Below, piece by piece: positions 1 to 9,974 of a stretch of 64,000 nucleotides of DNA. Made by a program: the position numbers and the translations under genes. The notes under the pieces were generated by a model that ran no database searches, was not told the origin of the DNA, and worked only from the letters and a program-made list of their open reading frames with translations. How positions within the stretch are numbered: the stretch's first letter is position 1; each line of letters starts with the position of its first letter. Origin of the DNA: Chitinophaga oryziterrae. GTDB lineage: Bacteria; Bacteroidota; Bacteroidia; Chitinophagales; Chitinophagaceae. The stretch spans positions 124,001 to 188,000 of the forward strand of contig NZ_WRXO01000008.1 of the NCBI RefSeq assembly GCF_009758125.1, in the 5' to 3' direction.

Positions 1-242
1 CCTCTTGCAGGTAATATGCTTTCATCGGTACTTAATGATTGCATGAACCAGAATTCCCTGGTAAGGTTAGCATTGGCAAAAGCAGTATACACCGGACCGG
101 ATGCCAGAATAGCCTGCGCTTGTGTTAGTGGAAAGTTCTCAGGATTCAGTTTACTCTCCACAGGCATATCGAGCTTATGACAGGCGCTTAAACAACCTGC
201 CACCAGAAATGTGAATAATATATGTTGAAGAAGCTTATTCAT
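1..242 (-). CDS. SusD/RagB-family outer-membrane lipoprotein, N-terminal part (cut by the left edge)
   Basis: Reading leftward from the ATG at 242, the product begins with a lipoprotein signal peptide: a hydrophobic stretch, then LVAGC as lipobox, with the mature protein starting at about Cys17. About 80 residues are visible. It starts 19 bp after the SusC stop, the usual SusC-SusD order. SusD proteins sit on the cell surface and cap the SusC transporter while binding its substrate. The identification rests on the lipobox and the neighbour rather than on a visible SusD core, because the TPR region lies outside the window. Confidence 0.8.
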   Translation of the reverse strand, partial: MNKLLQHILFTFLVAGCLSACHKLDMPVESKLNPENFPLTQAQAILASGPVYTAFANANLTREFWFMQSLSTDESILPAR

Positions 243-261
243 AACTACTAATTTTATTTAT

Positions 262-3200
262 TTAAAACGAAGCGTTTAATCCTACCAGGATAGTGCGCGT
301 TTTAGGATAGAAATTATTTGAGTCCACACCAGGAGTTAAACCGCCCAGGTTTACCTCAGGATCAATGCCTTTATATCCTGTAATAGTGAACAGATTATTA
401 CCGCTTACATATACACGAAGAGAATGTAAGTTCTTTGCAACGTTCTTAAAGGTGTAAGCAACTGTTGCATTATCCAGTCTCACATAATCTCCCTTCTCAA
501 TAAAACGGGTTGAATACCTGTAGGCGTTACCATCCTTTGCAGATTCGTCGGCTGAAGATACCAGCAGGTTATTGATACTGGCAGTAGCTGGTCTGTTCAG
601 ATCCGCCCGGGTAGCATTGAAGATATGGTTACCTAAGGTGGAACGGAAGAAGAAATTAACTGACAATTGCTTATAGTTAATTGTATTATTCCAGCCCAGC
701 AATAATTTAGGCTGTGCATTACCGGCATAATAATAATCCTTCTGATTCGTAAGTGAAGTTACATTCGAAGTAACCTCTCCTTTTGAATTATAGAACTGCG
801 AAACACCGTTTGCATCCTTGCCTGCATATTTAAAAGTGAAGAACTGTCCTATAGGATGGCCTGACTTTATCAACTGCAGTGTAGCGTTCGTCTGTCCGCC
901 GCCATCCGGTTGCATCAATGCAATGGAATCCAGTCTGAACCGGCTGTTGGACATAGATTCAATATTGTTTTTATTATGCGCCACGTTCAGGGAAGTAACC
1001 CATGAGAAGTCCTTGCTTTTTACGGGCGTCACATTAATACTGATCTCTATCCCTTTATTGGTCATTGTTCCTGCATTCGCAGTTAAAGTCCCTACTGGAT
1101 ATTGTGTGGTTGCTACGGGATAATCCCATATCAGATCCGATGTCTTCTTATTATACACATCTACCGTACCTGTAATGCGTCCGTTTAACAGGGCATAATC
1201 GATACCGATATTACTCATGGCTGTCTTTTCCCAGCGCAGATCAGGATTAGCGTTCTGTGTAGCTCCTATAGCATTTACATACGATCCGTTGTAATAGAAG
1301 TTACCGGCAAAACCAAATTGCAGTCTTGAAACATAAGGATCAAAACCAAGAGAGTTACCTGTAATACCATAACCTCCGCGTAATTTCAGTTCATCAATAA
1401 TATGCTGTCCTTTCATGAATTCTTCGCTGGTAATGTTCCATGCTGCTGATATGGAAGGGAAATATCCCCATTGATGATTTTTACCAAAAGCAGAAGAACC
1501 GTCACGTCTTACAGCTGCCTGCAGGAAGTATTTACCTGCATAATTATAATTCAATCTGGCAAAGTCCGATATAAGACGCAGTTTGGTATAATAGTTATTT
1601 CCCCAGTCTACTTTGTAACCTGATCCACTGCTGCCAAGACTAATACCATAATATCCCAATGCATCGGAAGGGAAATTGTAGTTATTACTCTGGAACCCAT
1701 CATTATTACCATCCTGCTGATAAGAATAACCTACCAGTGCATTAATGGAATGAGCTCCTAATTTTTTATCATAGGTCAGGTAGGTTTCTGCAATAGTGTT
1801 GGTATTCTGGAAAGATGTTCTGTAAGCAAGACCATTGGTGGCCCCTGTAGGCAGCAAAGAATTATAGTTGGTAGTATAATAGCTGTTATAATAAGTGCCT
1901 CCTGTTTTCTGAACGTTCTGCCAGGCCAGGCTGACATTGTATTTAAACCCAAAAGGCAACTTCAGTTCTGCAGTCACATTTGCGATCATTGCCTTGGTCT
2001 GCAGCTTATTAAATGCATTGGTTTGCAGCCCTACCGGATTGAAATATTTTTCACGTTTAAAGTTCTCTGTCAGACTACCGTTTGCCTGGTATACAGGAAC
2101 AGTCGGTAAATACTTTACCATGTTCTCCAACAGATAACCTTTGTTGGTATTCTCCGGAGAATTTGTTGCACTTGTCAGATCAGTCACCTGCAGGTTAGGG
2201 ATATTGTCGGCATTGGTCACTGAATTACTGAGAGAGAAGCCCAGTTTCAGTTTATCATCAAAAGCCTTTTGCTCAATGAACAAACGGCCATTGTAACGCT
2301 CTGACTGAGTCCCTTTGATAATCCCTTCTTTCTTAAAATAATTAAGACTTACACTATATAAGGTTTTATCACTTCCTCCACTTACTGATATATTATGATT
2401 ATGCGAAATGCCGGTTTTACGTTCTACTTCTTTCTGCCAGTCTGTGTTGCCTCCCTGGTCATCAATAGGATCAAATGCAAGGCTGTTCTTCGTTACAAAG
2501 TCTCTCAACTGGGAAGCATTCATCATCTTCATCTTGTTAGACACTTTCTCGAAACCTACATAACCGCTGTATGATAATTGTGATTGTCCACTCTTCGCTC
2601 TTTTGGTCGTTACCATAATCACACCATTTGCTGCACGTGTACCATAAATTGAAGTAGCCGCAGCATCTTTCAGTACATCGATAGAGGCGATATCATCCGG
2701 TGCGATCAATGTGATGTCTACGCCCGGTACACCATCCACTACATAAAAAGGCTGTTGTGCAGCGCCGGTACGCAATGTAGAAGCACCGCGCAGTACCATG
2801 GTAGCCGTTTTATTCGGATCACCGCTACTGGTAACGTTTAATCCGGGTACTTTACCCTGTAATAACTGTGCAGGGTCGTTGGAGGGGGTACGGTTCAGGT
2901 CTTCACTCTTTATGGAAGTTACGGCGCTGGTTAATGCCCGGCGGCTCTGACTGCCATATCCAACTACTACCACATCACTGAGCCCCAGGGAGCTGGTGAG
3001 CATGGATACAGCAATGTTGCTGCGGCCACCTACGATTATTTCCTGCGACTGGAATCCTATAAAGCTGAATACCAGCACGGCATTGTCAGCTACGCCACTG
3101 AGGCTGTATTCACCAGTAGCGCTGGTTTGTGTACCCTTGGTGGTACCTTTTACCTGTACGGATACACCAGGTAAGGGATTGCCTTTGTCATCAGTTACTT

Positions 3201-3582
3201 TTCCCACTACGGTCAGGGCAGGTGCCACGTCTGGTACAGCCACCATAGTGGTGTGGCTCCCGGGCTGCTTAGCCTTTACCACCACAGTTTTATTCACCAT
3301 TTCATAGGTAAGAGGCTGATCTTTGAAGATAATGTCCAGCACTTCGTGCAGGTCTTCATCTTCTACGCTTACGCTTACCTTTTTAGCCTGCTGCAACATT
3401 TCCAGTTTATAAAAGAAAGTGTACCCTGTCTTCTTCCTGATCTCCCGGAATACGTCTTCCAGCGGACGATCTTTCAACGACAGGCTCAACTTTTGTGCAT
3501 ATCCTGTGGCGTTAACCTGCAGGAAGGCAATAGTGAGCAAAAAAACAGTCATTTTCATAACAAGCAGAATTTTACGGTACAT
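262..3582 (-). CDS. SusC/RagA-type TonB-dependent outer-membrane receptor with N-terminal STN domain
   Basis: TonB-dependent importer of the SusC type, working with the SusD encoded just downstream. The order is signal peptide (about 1-28), STN secretin/TonB short domain (about 30-95, the part that contacts FecR), a carboxypeptidase-regulatory-like beta domain (about 125-195, with GKVTDDKGNPLPGVSVQVKG), a plug starting near VVVVGYGSQSRR, then a large barrel ending in an aromatic residue (LNASF). The frame is open to 3666, but I place the start at 3582: the ATG there follows AAGGG with 7 nt spacing and opens a clean signal peptide (MYRKILLV). The STN domain plus the upstream sigma and FecR genes indicate trans-envelope transcriptional control. 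The substrate cannot be read from sequence. Confidence 0.95.
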   Translation of the reverse strand: MYRKILLVMKMTVFLLTIAFLQVNATGYAQKLSLSLKDRPLEDVFREIRKKTGYTFFYKLEMLQQAKKVSVSVEDEDLHEVLDIIFKDQPLTYEMVNKTVVVKAKQPGSHTTMVAVPDVAPALTVVGKVTDDKGNPLPGVSVQVKGTTKGTQTSATGEYSLSGVADNAVLVFSFIGFQSQEIIVGGRSNIAVSMLTSSLGLSDVVVVGYGSQSRRALTSAVTSIKSEDLNRTPSNDPAQLLQGKVPGLNVTSSGDPNKTATMVLRGASTLRTGAAQQPFYVVDGVPGVDITLIAPDDIASIDVLKDAAATSIYGTRAANGVIMVTTKRAKSGQSQLSYSGYVGFEKVSNKMKMMNASQLRDFVTKNSLAFDPIDDQGGNTDWQKEVERKTGISHNHNISVSGGSDKTLYSVSLNYFKKEGIIKGTQSERYNGRLFIEQKAFDDKLKLGFSLSNSVTNADNIPNLQVTDLTSATNSPENTNKGYLLENMVKYLPTVPVYQANGSLTENFKREKYFNPVGLQTNAFNKLQTKAMIANVTAELKLPFGFKYNVSLAWQNVQKTGGTYYNSYYTTNYNSLLPTGATNGLAYRTSFQNTNTIAETYLTYDKKLGAHSINALVGYSYQQDGNNDGFQSNNYNFPSDALGYYGISLGSSGSGYKVDWGNNYYTKLRLISDFARLNYNYAGKYFLQAAVRRDGSSAFGKNHQWGYFPSISAAWNITSEEFMKGQHIIDELKLRGGYGITGNSLGFDPYVSRLQFGFAGNFYYNGSYVNAIGATQNANPDLRWEKTAMSNIGIDYALLNGRITGTVDVYNKKTSDLIWDYPVATTQYPVGTLTANAGTMTNKGIEISINVTPVKSKDFSWVTSLNVAHNKNNIESMSNSRFRLDSIALMQPDGGGQTNATLQLIKSGHPIGQFFTFKYAGKDANGVSQFYNSKGEVTSNVTSLTNQKDYYYAGNAQPKLLLGWNNTINYKQLSVNFFFRSTLGNHIFNATRADLNRPATASINNLLVSSADESAKDGNAYRYSTRFIEKGDYVRLDNATVAYTFKNVAKNLHSLRVYVSGNNLFTITGYKGIDPEVNLGGLTPGVDSNNFYPKTRTILVGLNASF

Positions 3583-3736
3583 TATAGCACCCTTGCAGCG
3601 GGCTGCGATTTTGGTTGGTAAAAGCCACGATAAAGAAGTGGCCCTTACATAATCATGCAATTGCATAACTTTGCAGTGTTTGGGTTTAAGTAATAAATAG
3701 TCTTAGCGGATTGTTTCTAACGTGGCCCGGGCATTC

Positions 3737-3764
3737 AGGGGCGGGCTCAATCGCCCCTTTTTTT
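3737..3764 (+). terminator. Strong intrinsic terminator on the plus strand between susC and fecR
   Basis: A 7 bp GC-rich stem (AGGGGCG 3737-3743, CGCCCCT 3752-3758) with an 8 nt loop runs into seven T residues on the plus strand. Both flanking genes are on the minus strand, so this terminator faces against them and does not end either one. See the findings for a possible small RNA. Confidence 0.7.
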
Positions 3765-3834
3765 GCGGTATATGGGCAGTCTTTCCTTACGGTGCTTTGT
3801 CCATAGTTTTATAACGCGGTTGATTATTAGTTGA

Positions 3835-4980
3835 TTAAGGCTTTACTATGATCTTCCTGCCTTGTATGCTAAAGTTTACGCCGCTTGCTTTCAGGATTTT
3901 TAATATTGAAGACATGTTCTCATTCCTGAACATTTCCCCCCGGAAGTGGTCCTGTGGAATGCCTTCCGGATAAACAATCTCCATATCATACCACCGGCCA
4001 AGCTGGCGCATTACATCTTCTATTGTTGCATCATTAAAAGTAAAGAGTCCGTTCTTCCATGCAATGGTTGCATCGAGATCCGCCTTTACTACTTTTATAT
4101 CTCCGTTGTTATCTGTTTGTGCCTGCTGACCAGGTTTCAGGATGACGTCCTTACTTTCCTGTACTACTTTTACGGCTCCGTCCACCAGGGTGGTCTTCAC
4201 GGTCTGTTCATCTGAATAAGCCATCAGATTGAAGCTGGTGCCTAATACCTGCACTTCCATCTTATTCACTTTCACCATAAAAGGCTGCTTCACATTGGCG
4301 GCTACTTCAAAATAGGCTTCCCCTTTTAAGGCTACTTCCCTGTTCCTGCCAGTGAAGGAGGTGGGGAAAGTAATGCTGCTGGCGGAATTTAGCCATACGA
4401 TGGTACCATCCGGCAGCGTCACCTGGTACTGCCCTCCTCTTGGCGTGGCGAGTGTATTCAGCGCTGCCGGTTCCTTACTCTTCCCGTTTTCATTATTATA
4501 GGCCAATTGGCCGCTTTTTAGCTTTACTACGGTAACTGTACCTTGCTTGCTTAATGCGCCGTTTTTAGCGTCTTCCAGCACGATTACAGAGCCGTTAGCG
4601 AGGGTGAGGGTAGCTTTGTTGCCACCAGGACCAATATCTTTAATGGATTGCCCTGCGATAGGTCGTTTGTTTTCTGTTCTTACCCACCAGCCACCGGCCA
4701 GAATTAATAATAGTACCGCAGCGGCGGCACTCCACCAGATGGTCCTGTTAGTATGTTTTACCTTTACGGAGAGTATGTTTTGTAATAATTGCCTGCTTTG
4801 TTCTTCTGTATATATGTCAGGCGCATCCGTGCTGTCTTTCCACACATCATCCATTACAGCTTTTACGGCAGCTTCGTTCTTGCTGTCCGACAGCCATCGC
4901 ATCAGCGCTTCTTCCTCTTCGGGAGTGGCTGTACCATTGAAATAACGGCGCATCAGATCTTGTAATTCCAGGTCAGACAT
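3835..4980 (-). CDS. FecR-family anti-sigma factor
   Basis: Inner-membrane anti-sigma factor that would hold the adjacent ECF sigma until the SusC STN domain signals substrate. The N-terminal cytoplasmic part (1-75) holds the short sigma-binding helices, one membrane segment lies at about 81-100 (IWWSAAAAVLLLILAGGWWV), the periplasmic FecR domain follows (about 180-280, with LPDGTIVWLNSASSITFP and LKGEAYFEV), and a C-terminal DUF4974-type domain (about 310-380) contacts the STN domain. At 381 residues the length is typical. It lies 75 bp downstream of the sigma gene and about 250 bp upstream of susC. Confidence 0.95.
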   Translation of the reverse strand: MSDLELQDLMRRYFNGTATPEEEEALMRWLSDSKNEAAVKAVMDDVWKDSTDAPDIYTEEQSRQLLQNILSVKVKHTNRTIWWSAAAAVLLLILAGGWWVRTENKRPIAGQSIKDIGPGGNKATLTLANGSVIVLEDAKNGALSKQGTVTVVKLKSGQLAYNNENGKSKEPAALNTLATPRGGQYQVTLPDGTIVWLNSASSITFPTSFTGRNREVALKGEAYFEVAANVKQPFMVKVNKMEVQVLGTSFNLMAYSDEQTVKTTLVDGAVKVVQESKDVILKPGQQAQTDNNGDIKVVKADLDATIAWKNGLFTFNDATIEDVMRQLGRWYDMEIVYPEGIPQDHFRGEMFRNENMSSILKILKASGVNFSIQGRKIIVKP

Positions 4981-5055
4981 CGGTTGATGATTTTGGTTCC
5001 TTGTATATTAAAGACACCAGGAAAAACAAAACCGGGTAGTCCGTTCCGGATTATT

Positions 5056-5628
5056 TTAAAAAAACTTTGTAAGGAGGAGTATAATGATATGATGGAGATG
5101 GGTGCGTACATAAAGAGTAATAGAGCGTAAGGCTGCTGACAGGTGTTTACGGGCGGTTTCGGGAGAGATTTGCATGTGACGGCTGATTTCTGCGTATGCC
5201 ATGCGGTGATGCTGTTTCAGCAGGTACACCTTCTTTTGCTGGGTGGGGAGTTTGGCCACAGCCTGTTCTATTAATGGGGTATAGTCATTCTCTTCTGCGG
5301 CTGGTGCTGCATCCTGTTCGTGTTCCCAGGTTTCCCGGCGTACACGTTCCCTGGCGGCCTGACGCAGGCAGTTGAATGCCTCGTTACGGGCCAGGATATA
5401 TAAATAGCTGTCTATCTGTTTAATTTCTGATAAGCGTTCCCGCTGTGTCCAGATCTTCATGAATACATCCTGGACGATTTCTTCAGCCAGAGCGGCGGAT
5501 TTAGTCCAGCCCAACACAAAGCCACCCAACCTGTTATGGTAGGTATGGAATAATCCTGCAAACGCAGCTTCGTCTCCGGCAGCTATCCGTTGCAACAGAT
5601 CATCTTCTCTATGCTCACTATTGTACAT
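5056..5628 (-). CDS. ECF-family RNA polymerase sigma factor paired with FecR
   Basis: Sigma-70 region 2 is visible at about 22-90 (LYILARNEAFNCLRQA) and the region 4 helix-turn-helix at about 130-180 (YAEISRHMQISPETARKHL). There is no extra C-terminal domain. The order sigma, FecR, SusC, SusD is the classic Bacteroidota surface-signalling arrangement, so its likely target is the susC-susD promoter. A GTG at 5637 is in frame, but AAGGGG lies 8 nt upstream of the ATG at 5628 and overlaps the GTG region, so I use the ATG. Confidence 0.93.
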   Translation of the reverse strand: MYNSEHREDDLLQRIAAGDEAAFAGLFHTYHNRLGGFVLGWTKSAALAEEIVQDVFMKIWTQRERLSEIKQIDSYLYILARNEAFNCLRQAARERVRRETWEHEQDAAPAAEENDYTPLIEQAVAKLPTQQKKVYLLKQHHRMAYAEISRHMQISPETARKHLSAALRSITLYVRTHLHHIIILLLTKFF

Positions 5629-5809
5629 CCTGTTCACCCCTTAGCAAAATAAGTGGAAATATCCCCCGTATTCCTAAAAATACAAAAACATCCCGATGAA
5701 AAAAGGGGTAAATAAAAATAAGCTGTAGGAGTGACAATTAATTAATAAAGGTGATATCTGCATTTAACAGCTAAGTATAATGCTATTAAGATGAGTGACC
5801 TTATCCTTG

Positions 5810-7315
5810 TTAAGGCTTACGCGAAATGAATTCCGGATGATAATTCACACATCTGTATACAAGGAATTTCCTTACTACTTTACCACTCCTGTGAATAACA
5901 ATAGGTTTTAATGGTATGATATTATCAAAATAACCATTCAGATCAGCAACGAATTTCTTCTCATCAAAATCATCTTTTACATCCGGAAGGGAGTTGATGA
6001 ATAAGGCATTCCTGCCTTTCAGCTTATTCAGGTCCGTACCAATGTAATCAAACTGTAAGGCAGGACGACCAAGAATATTCTGTCCGTATACCATTTCATT
6101 CATGTAAAAATTCAATACCGCACTTGTTTTATAATCATCCGCAGAGAATATAAAATCCGTTGGGTACTGATGCTGCAATATCTTTACATCATTCGTCATA
6201 CTCTCCCATCCTACCCAGATATCATCTGATTTTACGGCTACCGGATAAAACAATAATTCTGCGGCCATGCTCAGATGCACCACAAGCGCAAACCATAATT
6301 GCCAGCGGATCCATTTCTTACTGAAGTAGGGCGCAACTAATATAATACCTGTGATATAAGCAGGCATCATCCAGTTTAATTTCACCCAGGTAACAAATGA
6401 TACGAGAAAAAATCCCATAAATACCGGTACGAAAAAACACAAAAGGAATAATTTCTTCTGAGGGATAGTGGCTATTCTCCAACTGTATTTTTTAATGGTC
6501 CGGTATAACAACCAGATTAATGCAAATAATAATACGGGCATGAGAATAGCCGCCTGATGCCCCACTACTCCAAGGAAATCAACCACGTTAATATGGAAAC
6601 CATTGACTCTTTCAGACGACTGAAAACGGAAAGAAGCTAAGTTATTACGCACATTCCATATGATGACCGGACTAATAGTAATACCAAAGAACAATACAGC
6701 TAACCAGCTCCAGGGAGAGAACAGCAGTTGACGGTATTTATTCGATAATATCAAAAACAATACGACACCTGCGGGCATCAGCAAACCGGTATACTTACTA
6801 TCGAAAGTGAGGCCCATGCTGATACCGGCCAGTATCCACCAAACCTGTTTATGCTGAAAAACGGCTTTGTAAACGCATAAGAGAGACAAGGTCCAGCATA
6901 ATAGTAATGGTACATCGGGGGTCGAAACCAGTGACAGGATCGTTACCATCAGCGTGGAAAAAAGCACCAGTAAGGCGTTGTCTGTTCTGCGGGGACTGAG
7001 GAAATATCCCGCCAGCTTATAGAACGAGCATAAAGTAAGTAAGGTGATAAAGGTATCCGCCAGTTTAATGGCGAATACCTTCTTCCCAAATATAGTTGTG
7101 AATGTTTTTAATAAATAGGCAATGGCGGGGGGATGATCAAAATATGAAAGGGCCGGATGCTCTCCATAGAAAAAGTAGTAAGCATCCTGGGGCATTAATC
7201 CCATGATGCCTATGAATGCTAATCTTAGCAAAAGAATGATCAACACCGTAACAGTTAAGAGCTTATGCTCTTTTATCACAGCTCCGGGATTTGCCCAAAA
7301 TCCGGCTTTATTCAT
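5810..7315 (-). CDS. GT39/ArnT-like membrane glycosyltransferase
   Basis: Polytopic membrane protein of the dolichyl/undecaprenyl-phosphate sugar mannosyltransferase type. It has an N-terminal membrane segment, then the acidic first periplasmic loop (PQDAYYFFYGEHP) and the conserved FDHPPAIAYLLK, about 10 further hydrophobic segments, and a soluble C-terminal region. Members move a sugar from a lipid carrier to lipid A or protein on the outer face of the inner membrane; the acceptor here is unknown. A TTG at 7345 is in frame, but the ATG at 7315 (MNKAGFWANPG) is preferred. The phosphoesterase gene ends 58 bp upstream on the same strand, so co-transcription is likely. Confidence 0.85.
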   Translation of the reverse strand: MNKAGFWANPGAVIKEHKLLTVTVLIILLLRLAFIGIMGLMPQDAYYFFYGEHPALSYFDHPPAIAYLLKTFTTIFGKKVFAIKLADTFITLLTLCSFYKLAGYFLSPRRTDNALLVLFSTLMVTILSLVSTPDVPLLLCWTLSLLCVYKAVFQHKQVWWILAGISMGLTFDSKYTGLLMPAGVVLFLILSNKYRQLLFSPWSWLAVLFFGITISPVIIWNVRNNLASFRFQSSERVNGFHINVVDFLGVVGHQAAILMPVLLFALIWLLYRTIKKYSWRIATIPQKKLFLLCFFVPVFMGFFLVSFVTWVKLNWMMPAYITGIILVAPYFSKKWIRWQLWFALVVHLSMAAELLFYPVAVKSDDIWVGWESMTNDVKILQHQYPTDFIFSADDYKTSAVLNFYMNEMVYGQNILGRPALQFDYIGTDLNKLKGRNALFINSLPDVKDDFDEKKFVADLNGYFDNIIPLKPIVIHRSGKVVRKFLVYRCVNYHPEFISRKP

Positions 7316-7373
7316 ATATACTTTAACGCCATAATCATTCCACAATTGTTACAACATTGATGGAACGGAAAAA

Positions 7374-9833
7374 TCAGAGCTTTACCCTTCCCATCAACGG
7401 ATCTGTGAAACCGGCCTTCCCTGTTTCCACTCTTCCTGCAAAGCGTTGCTCAAATGTTGTGTATCCTTTTGCCCTCACAGTGAAATCATACCAGCCGAAA
7501 CTCTGGCTAAGGTCCAGCCTGATGCTGCCCTTGCCCGGAATAACGAATGAATGGTCCCCGCTTTTGTAGCCATTGTCTTTAATTTCAATGCTGTACATAG
7601 CAGAGCTGGAGAATTCTATATTCAGATTTCCTGTAAACTCCTCATTATGGCAGTAGACTTCCATCTTAGGATCATCCTTATCTCCTTTGAACTCGCGGAA
7701 GAAGCCATTAGGCCCATACACTTTCAGGTGGTATTCTTCATTTTCAAACTGGGACAGCGGCCATTTGTCGGTTAGTTCGTCTCCTGCCGACACAGCGTAA
7801 GACCATGTTCTTACCGCTTCCATTTTGTTGTTATGCCTTGACTGGTATTTCCCCGGAGCGTATACGTTAAATGGTGCGCCGGCGGCCTTCTTTTTAAACA
7901 GCGTATTGCCTACCTGGAATTCAATCGCAAATACTTTTCCGGATAAACGCCCGTTCACAGTCAGTTCATAAGGCAACGCACAGGAGTTACTGATCCCTTC
8001 TTCCTGCCTGGGCATCAGTGGAGAGGCCGCAGGATTCTGGTTGATGGCGGCAATTTCCGCTGCCGTCAGCTTATGGAAGCCGGATGGCACTTTCTTAAAT
8101 TGTGCCTTATGGATGCTTTCTATAAAAGGGTCTCTATCCAGGTATTTGGGCAGGGTGATCTTTTCACCGTTGTACGGACGGAACACGGAAGTCAGATCTC
8201 CGCAAACAGTACGGCGCCACTGGCTGATATTAGTTTCTACGATCTTTTTCCTGGTCTTATGACCAAGGAATTCTTCCAGGAACTGCAAGACGGAAGTGTG
8301 ATCAAACACCTGTGAATTTACCCATCCACCCCTGCTCCAGGGAGAAGCGATTACCAGCGGTACCCTGTACCCAAGGCCGATAGGGCTTTCCCTGACGTCG
8401 GCAGCTTCCATACCGGGCTTACTCATTTCCTGTTCACGGGTTACATATTCTGCAGCAGTGTTTATCCTTTTAGATGCGAGCCCTGTTCCTGGCAGATGTG
8501 GTGATACAAATGGAGGGATATGATCGAAATCTCCGTCATTCTCATCGTATGCCAGGATGAAGACCGTTTTTTTCCATACTTCCGGGTCCTGCGTAAGGAT
8601 ATCCATTACTTCGGATACATACCAGGCTCCGTACCAGGGTGCACCGGGATGATCTGAGAAGTTCTCAGGAGCTACCAGCCAGGAAACGGTAGGCAACTGC
8701 CCGGTCCTTACATCTTCCCGGAACTGATGTAAAACATCTCCCTTAGGAACGGTCATTGTTCTCTCCTTATCTCCGTCCTTATAATTAAGGGTGGTAATGG
8801 AATGATAAGCAGGATCTTTTTTATTGGTAGTAAACGCCTTTTCATGCAGGTTCCTTTCCTTCTGGGAAAGCTGCGCGAATTTCTCCGGCCGCCATTTGGC
8901 AGCGTACTCTTTCAGTGCCGTCAGTTTTTTCTGCTTTTCTTCATCCGGTGAATTTTTTATTTCTTCGGATAACTGCGCAATTCTTTTCTGTACGTCTTTA
9001 TAATGCGGGATGGAAAAACTTACATGATATTGTGTGAACCATTCCAGGGGGTTATCTGTGAAGTTGGCCAGCCAGGCATCTTCATCCCCTTCAAATCCTA
9101 CTCCTGCACTTATTTCGTTCTGGTATACTTTCCAGGAGACACCGTTATCTTCCAGTCTTTCCGGGAAGGTAGTCCAGTTGGCAGGGAAGCCATAATCCAC
9201 TTCACTGTTCCTGACATTTGGCTGCCCGTCGGCCTTTGCTCCGGAACGAAGCGTGCCTGTCCAGAAGTATAAACGGTTGGGGGTAGTGCCTGTAAGGGAG
9301 GAACAGAAATTCTGGTCACAAACGGTGAAGGCATCTGCCAGGGAATAATAGAAAGGGATATCTTCCCGGGTATAATGCCCCATGGTAAGCGGCATATCCG
9401 CATATTCCTTGTTACCGGACCTTTTGGAATCCAGCCATTTATCATATTTACCATCATTACGGGCATCTACCTGGTTTTCCCAGGAATGAGGAAGAGAGCT
9501 CATCCAGGTAGCTTTGGAATCTTTCAGGTCCAGCCGGAACGGGGCATATGTTTCTCCTTCTTTGTTGGACTGCAACCATACCAGGTTTTTATTTGGCAAT
9601 GTGATAGCCCGTGGGTCGTTGAAACCACGTACGCCTTTCAATGTACCATAACAATGATCGAATGAACGGTTTTCCTGCATTAGGAGAACAATATGCTCAG
9701 CATCCAGGAAAGTACTGCCCGGAGCGGGATCGATTGCTAATGCTTTTTGAATAGAAGCGGGTAATACACCCAATAAACCAGCACCGCTGGATAATAATGC
9801 GGCTTTCTTAATAAAATCTCTCCTGTTATCCAT
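7374..9833 (-). CDS. Phospholipase C-type phosphoesterase (phosphocholine-specific PLC family), Tat-exported
   Basis: The N-terminus carries a twin-arginine signal (NRRDFIKKAALLSS; Arg4-Arg5) followed by a hydrophobic stretch, so export in folded form is expected. The catalytic phosphoesterase domain follows at about 40-560 with the family motif ENRSFDH (54-60) and downstream metal-site stretches such as AYDENDGDFDHIPPF. The C-terminal 200 residues form two repeated beta-rich modules of the bacterial PLC C-terminal (DUF756) type. The length of 819 fits bacterial non-haemolytic PLCs, which hydrolyse phosphatidylcholine or sphingomyelin. In a soil bacterium a role in phosphate or lipid scavenging is the likeliest reading. 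TatA is encoded about 5 kb away. Confidence 0.92.
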   Translation of the reverse strand: MDNRRDFIKKAALLSSGAGLLGVLPASIQKALAIDPAPGSTFLDAEHIVLLMQENRSFDHCYGTLKGVRGFNDPRAITLPNKNLVWLQSNKEGETYAPFRLDLKDSKATWMSSLPHSWENQVDARNDGKYDKWLDSKRSGNKEYADMPLTMGHYTREDIPFYYSLADAFTVCDQNFCSSLTGTTPNRLYFWTGTLRSGAKADGQPNVRNSEVDYGFPANWTTFPERLEDNGVSWKVYQNEISAGVGFEGDEDAWLANFTDNPLEWFTQYHVSFSIPHYKDVQKRIAQLSEEIKNSPDEEKQKKLTALKEYAAKWRPEKFAQLSQKERNLHEKAFTTNKKDPAYHSITTLNYKDGDKERTMTVPKGDVLHQFREDVRTGQLPTVSWLVAPENFSDHPGAPWYGAWYVSEVMDILTQDPEVWKKTVFILAYDENDGDFDHIPPFVSPHLPGTGLASKRINTAAEYVTREQEMSKPGMEAADVRESPIGLGYRVPLVIASPWSRGGWVNSQVFDHTSVLQFLEEFLGHKTRKKIVETNISQWRRTVCGDLTSVFRPYNGEKITLPKYLDRDPFIESIHKAQFKKVPSGFHKLTAAEIAAINQNPAASPLMPRQEEGISNSCALPYELTVNGRLSGKVFAIEFQVGNTLFKKKAAGAPFNVYAPGKYQSRHNNKMEAVRTWSYAVSAGDELTDKWPLSQFENEEYHLKVYGPNGFFREFKGDKDDPKMEVYCHNEEFTGNLNIEFSSSAMYSIEIKDNGYKSGDHSFVIPGKGSIRLDLSQSFGWYDFTVRAKGYTTFEQRFAGRVETGKAGFTDPLMGRVKL

Positions 9834-9974
9834 ATACGTGGCAATATAATGTATGAGTATCTAAGCTACAATTACTCAGTAAAAAGTTCAAACCTATTTA
9901 ACATTGTAAAAGGAGTGAATATGTCCTCAACAGGATATTTATTATTATCTTTCTCTCAATTAATAAGGAATGAT

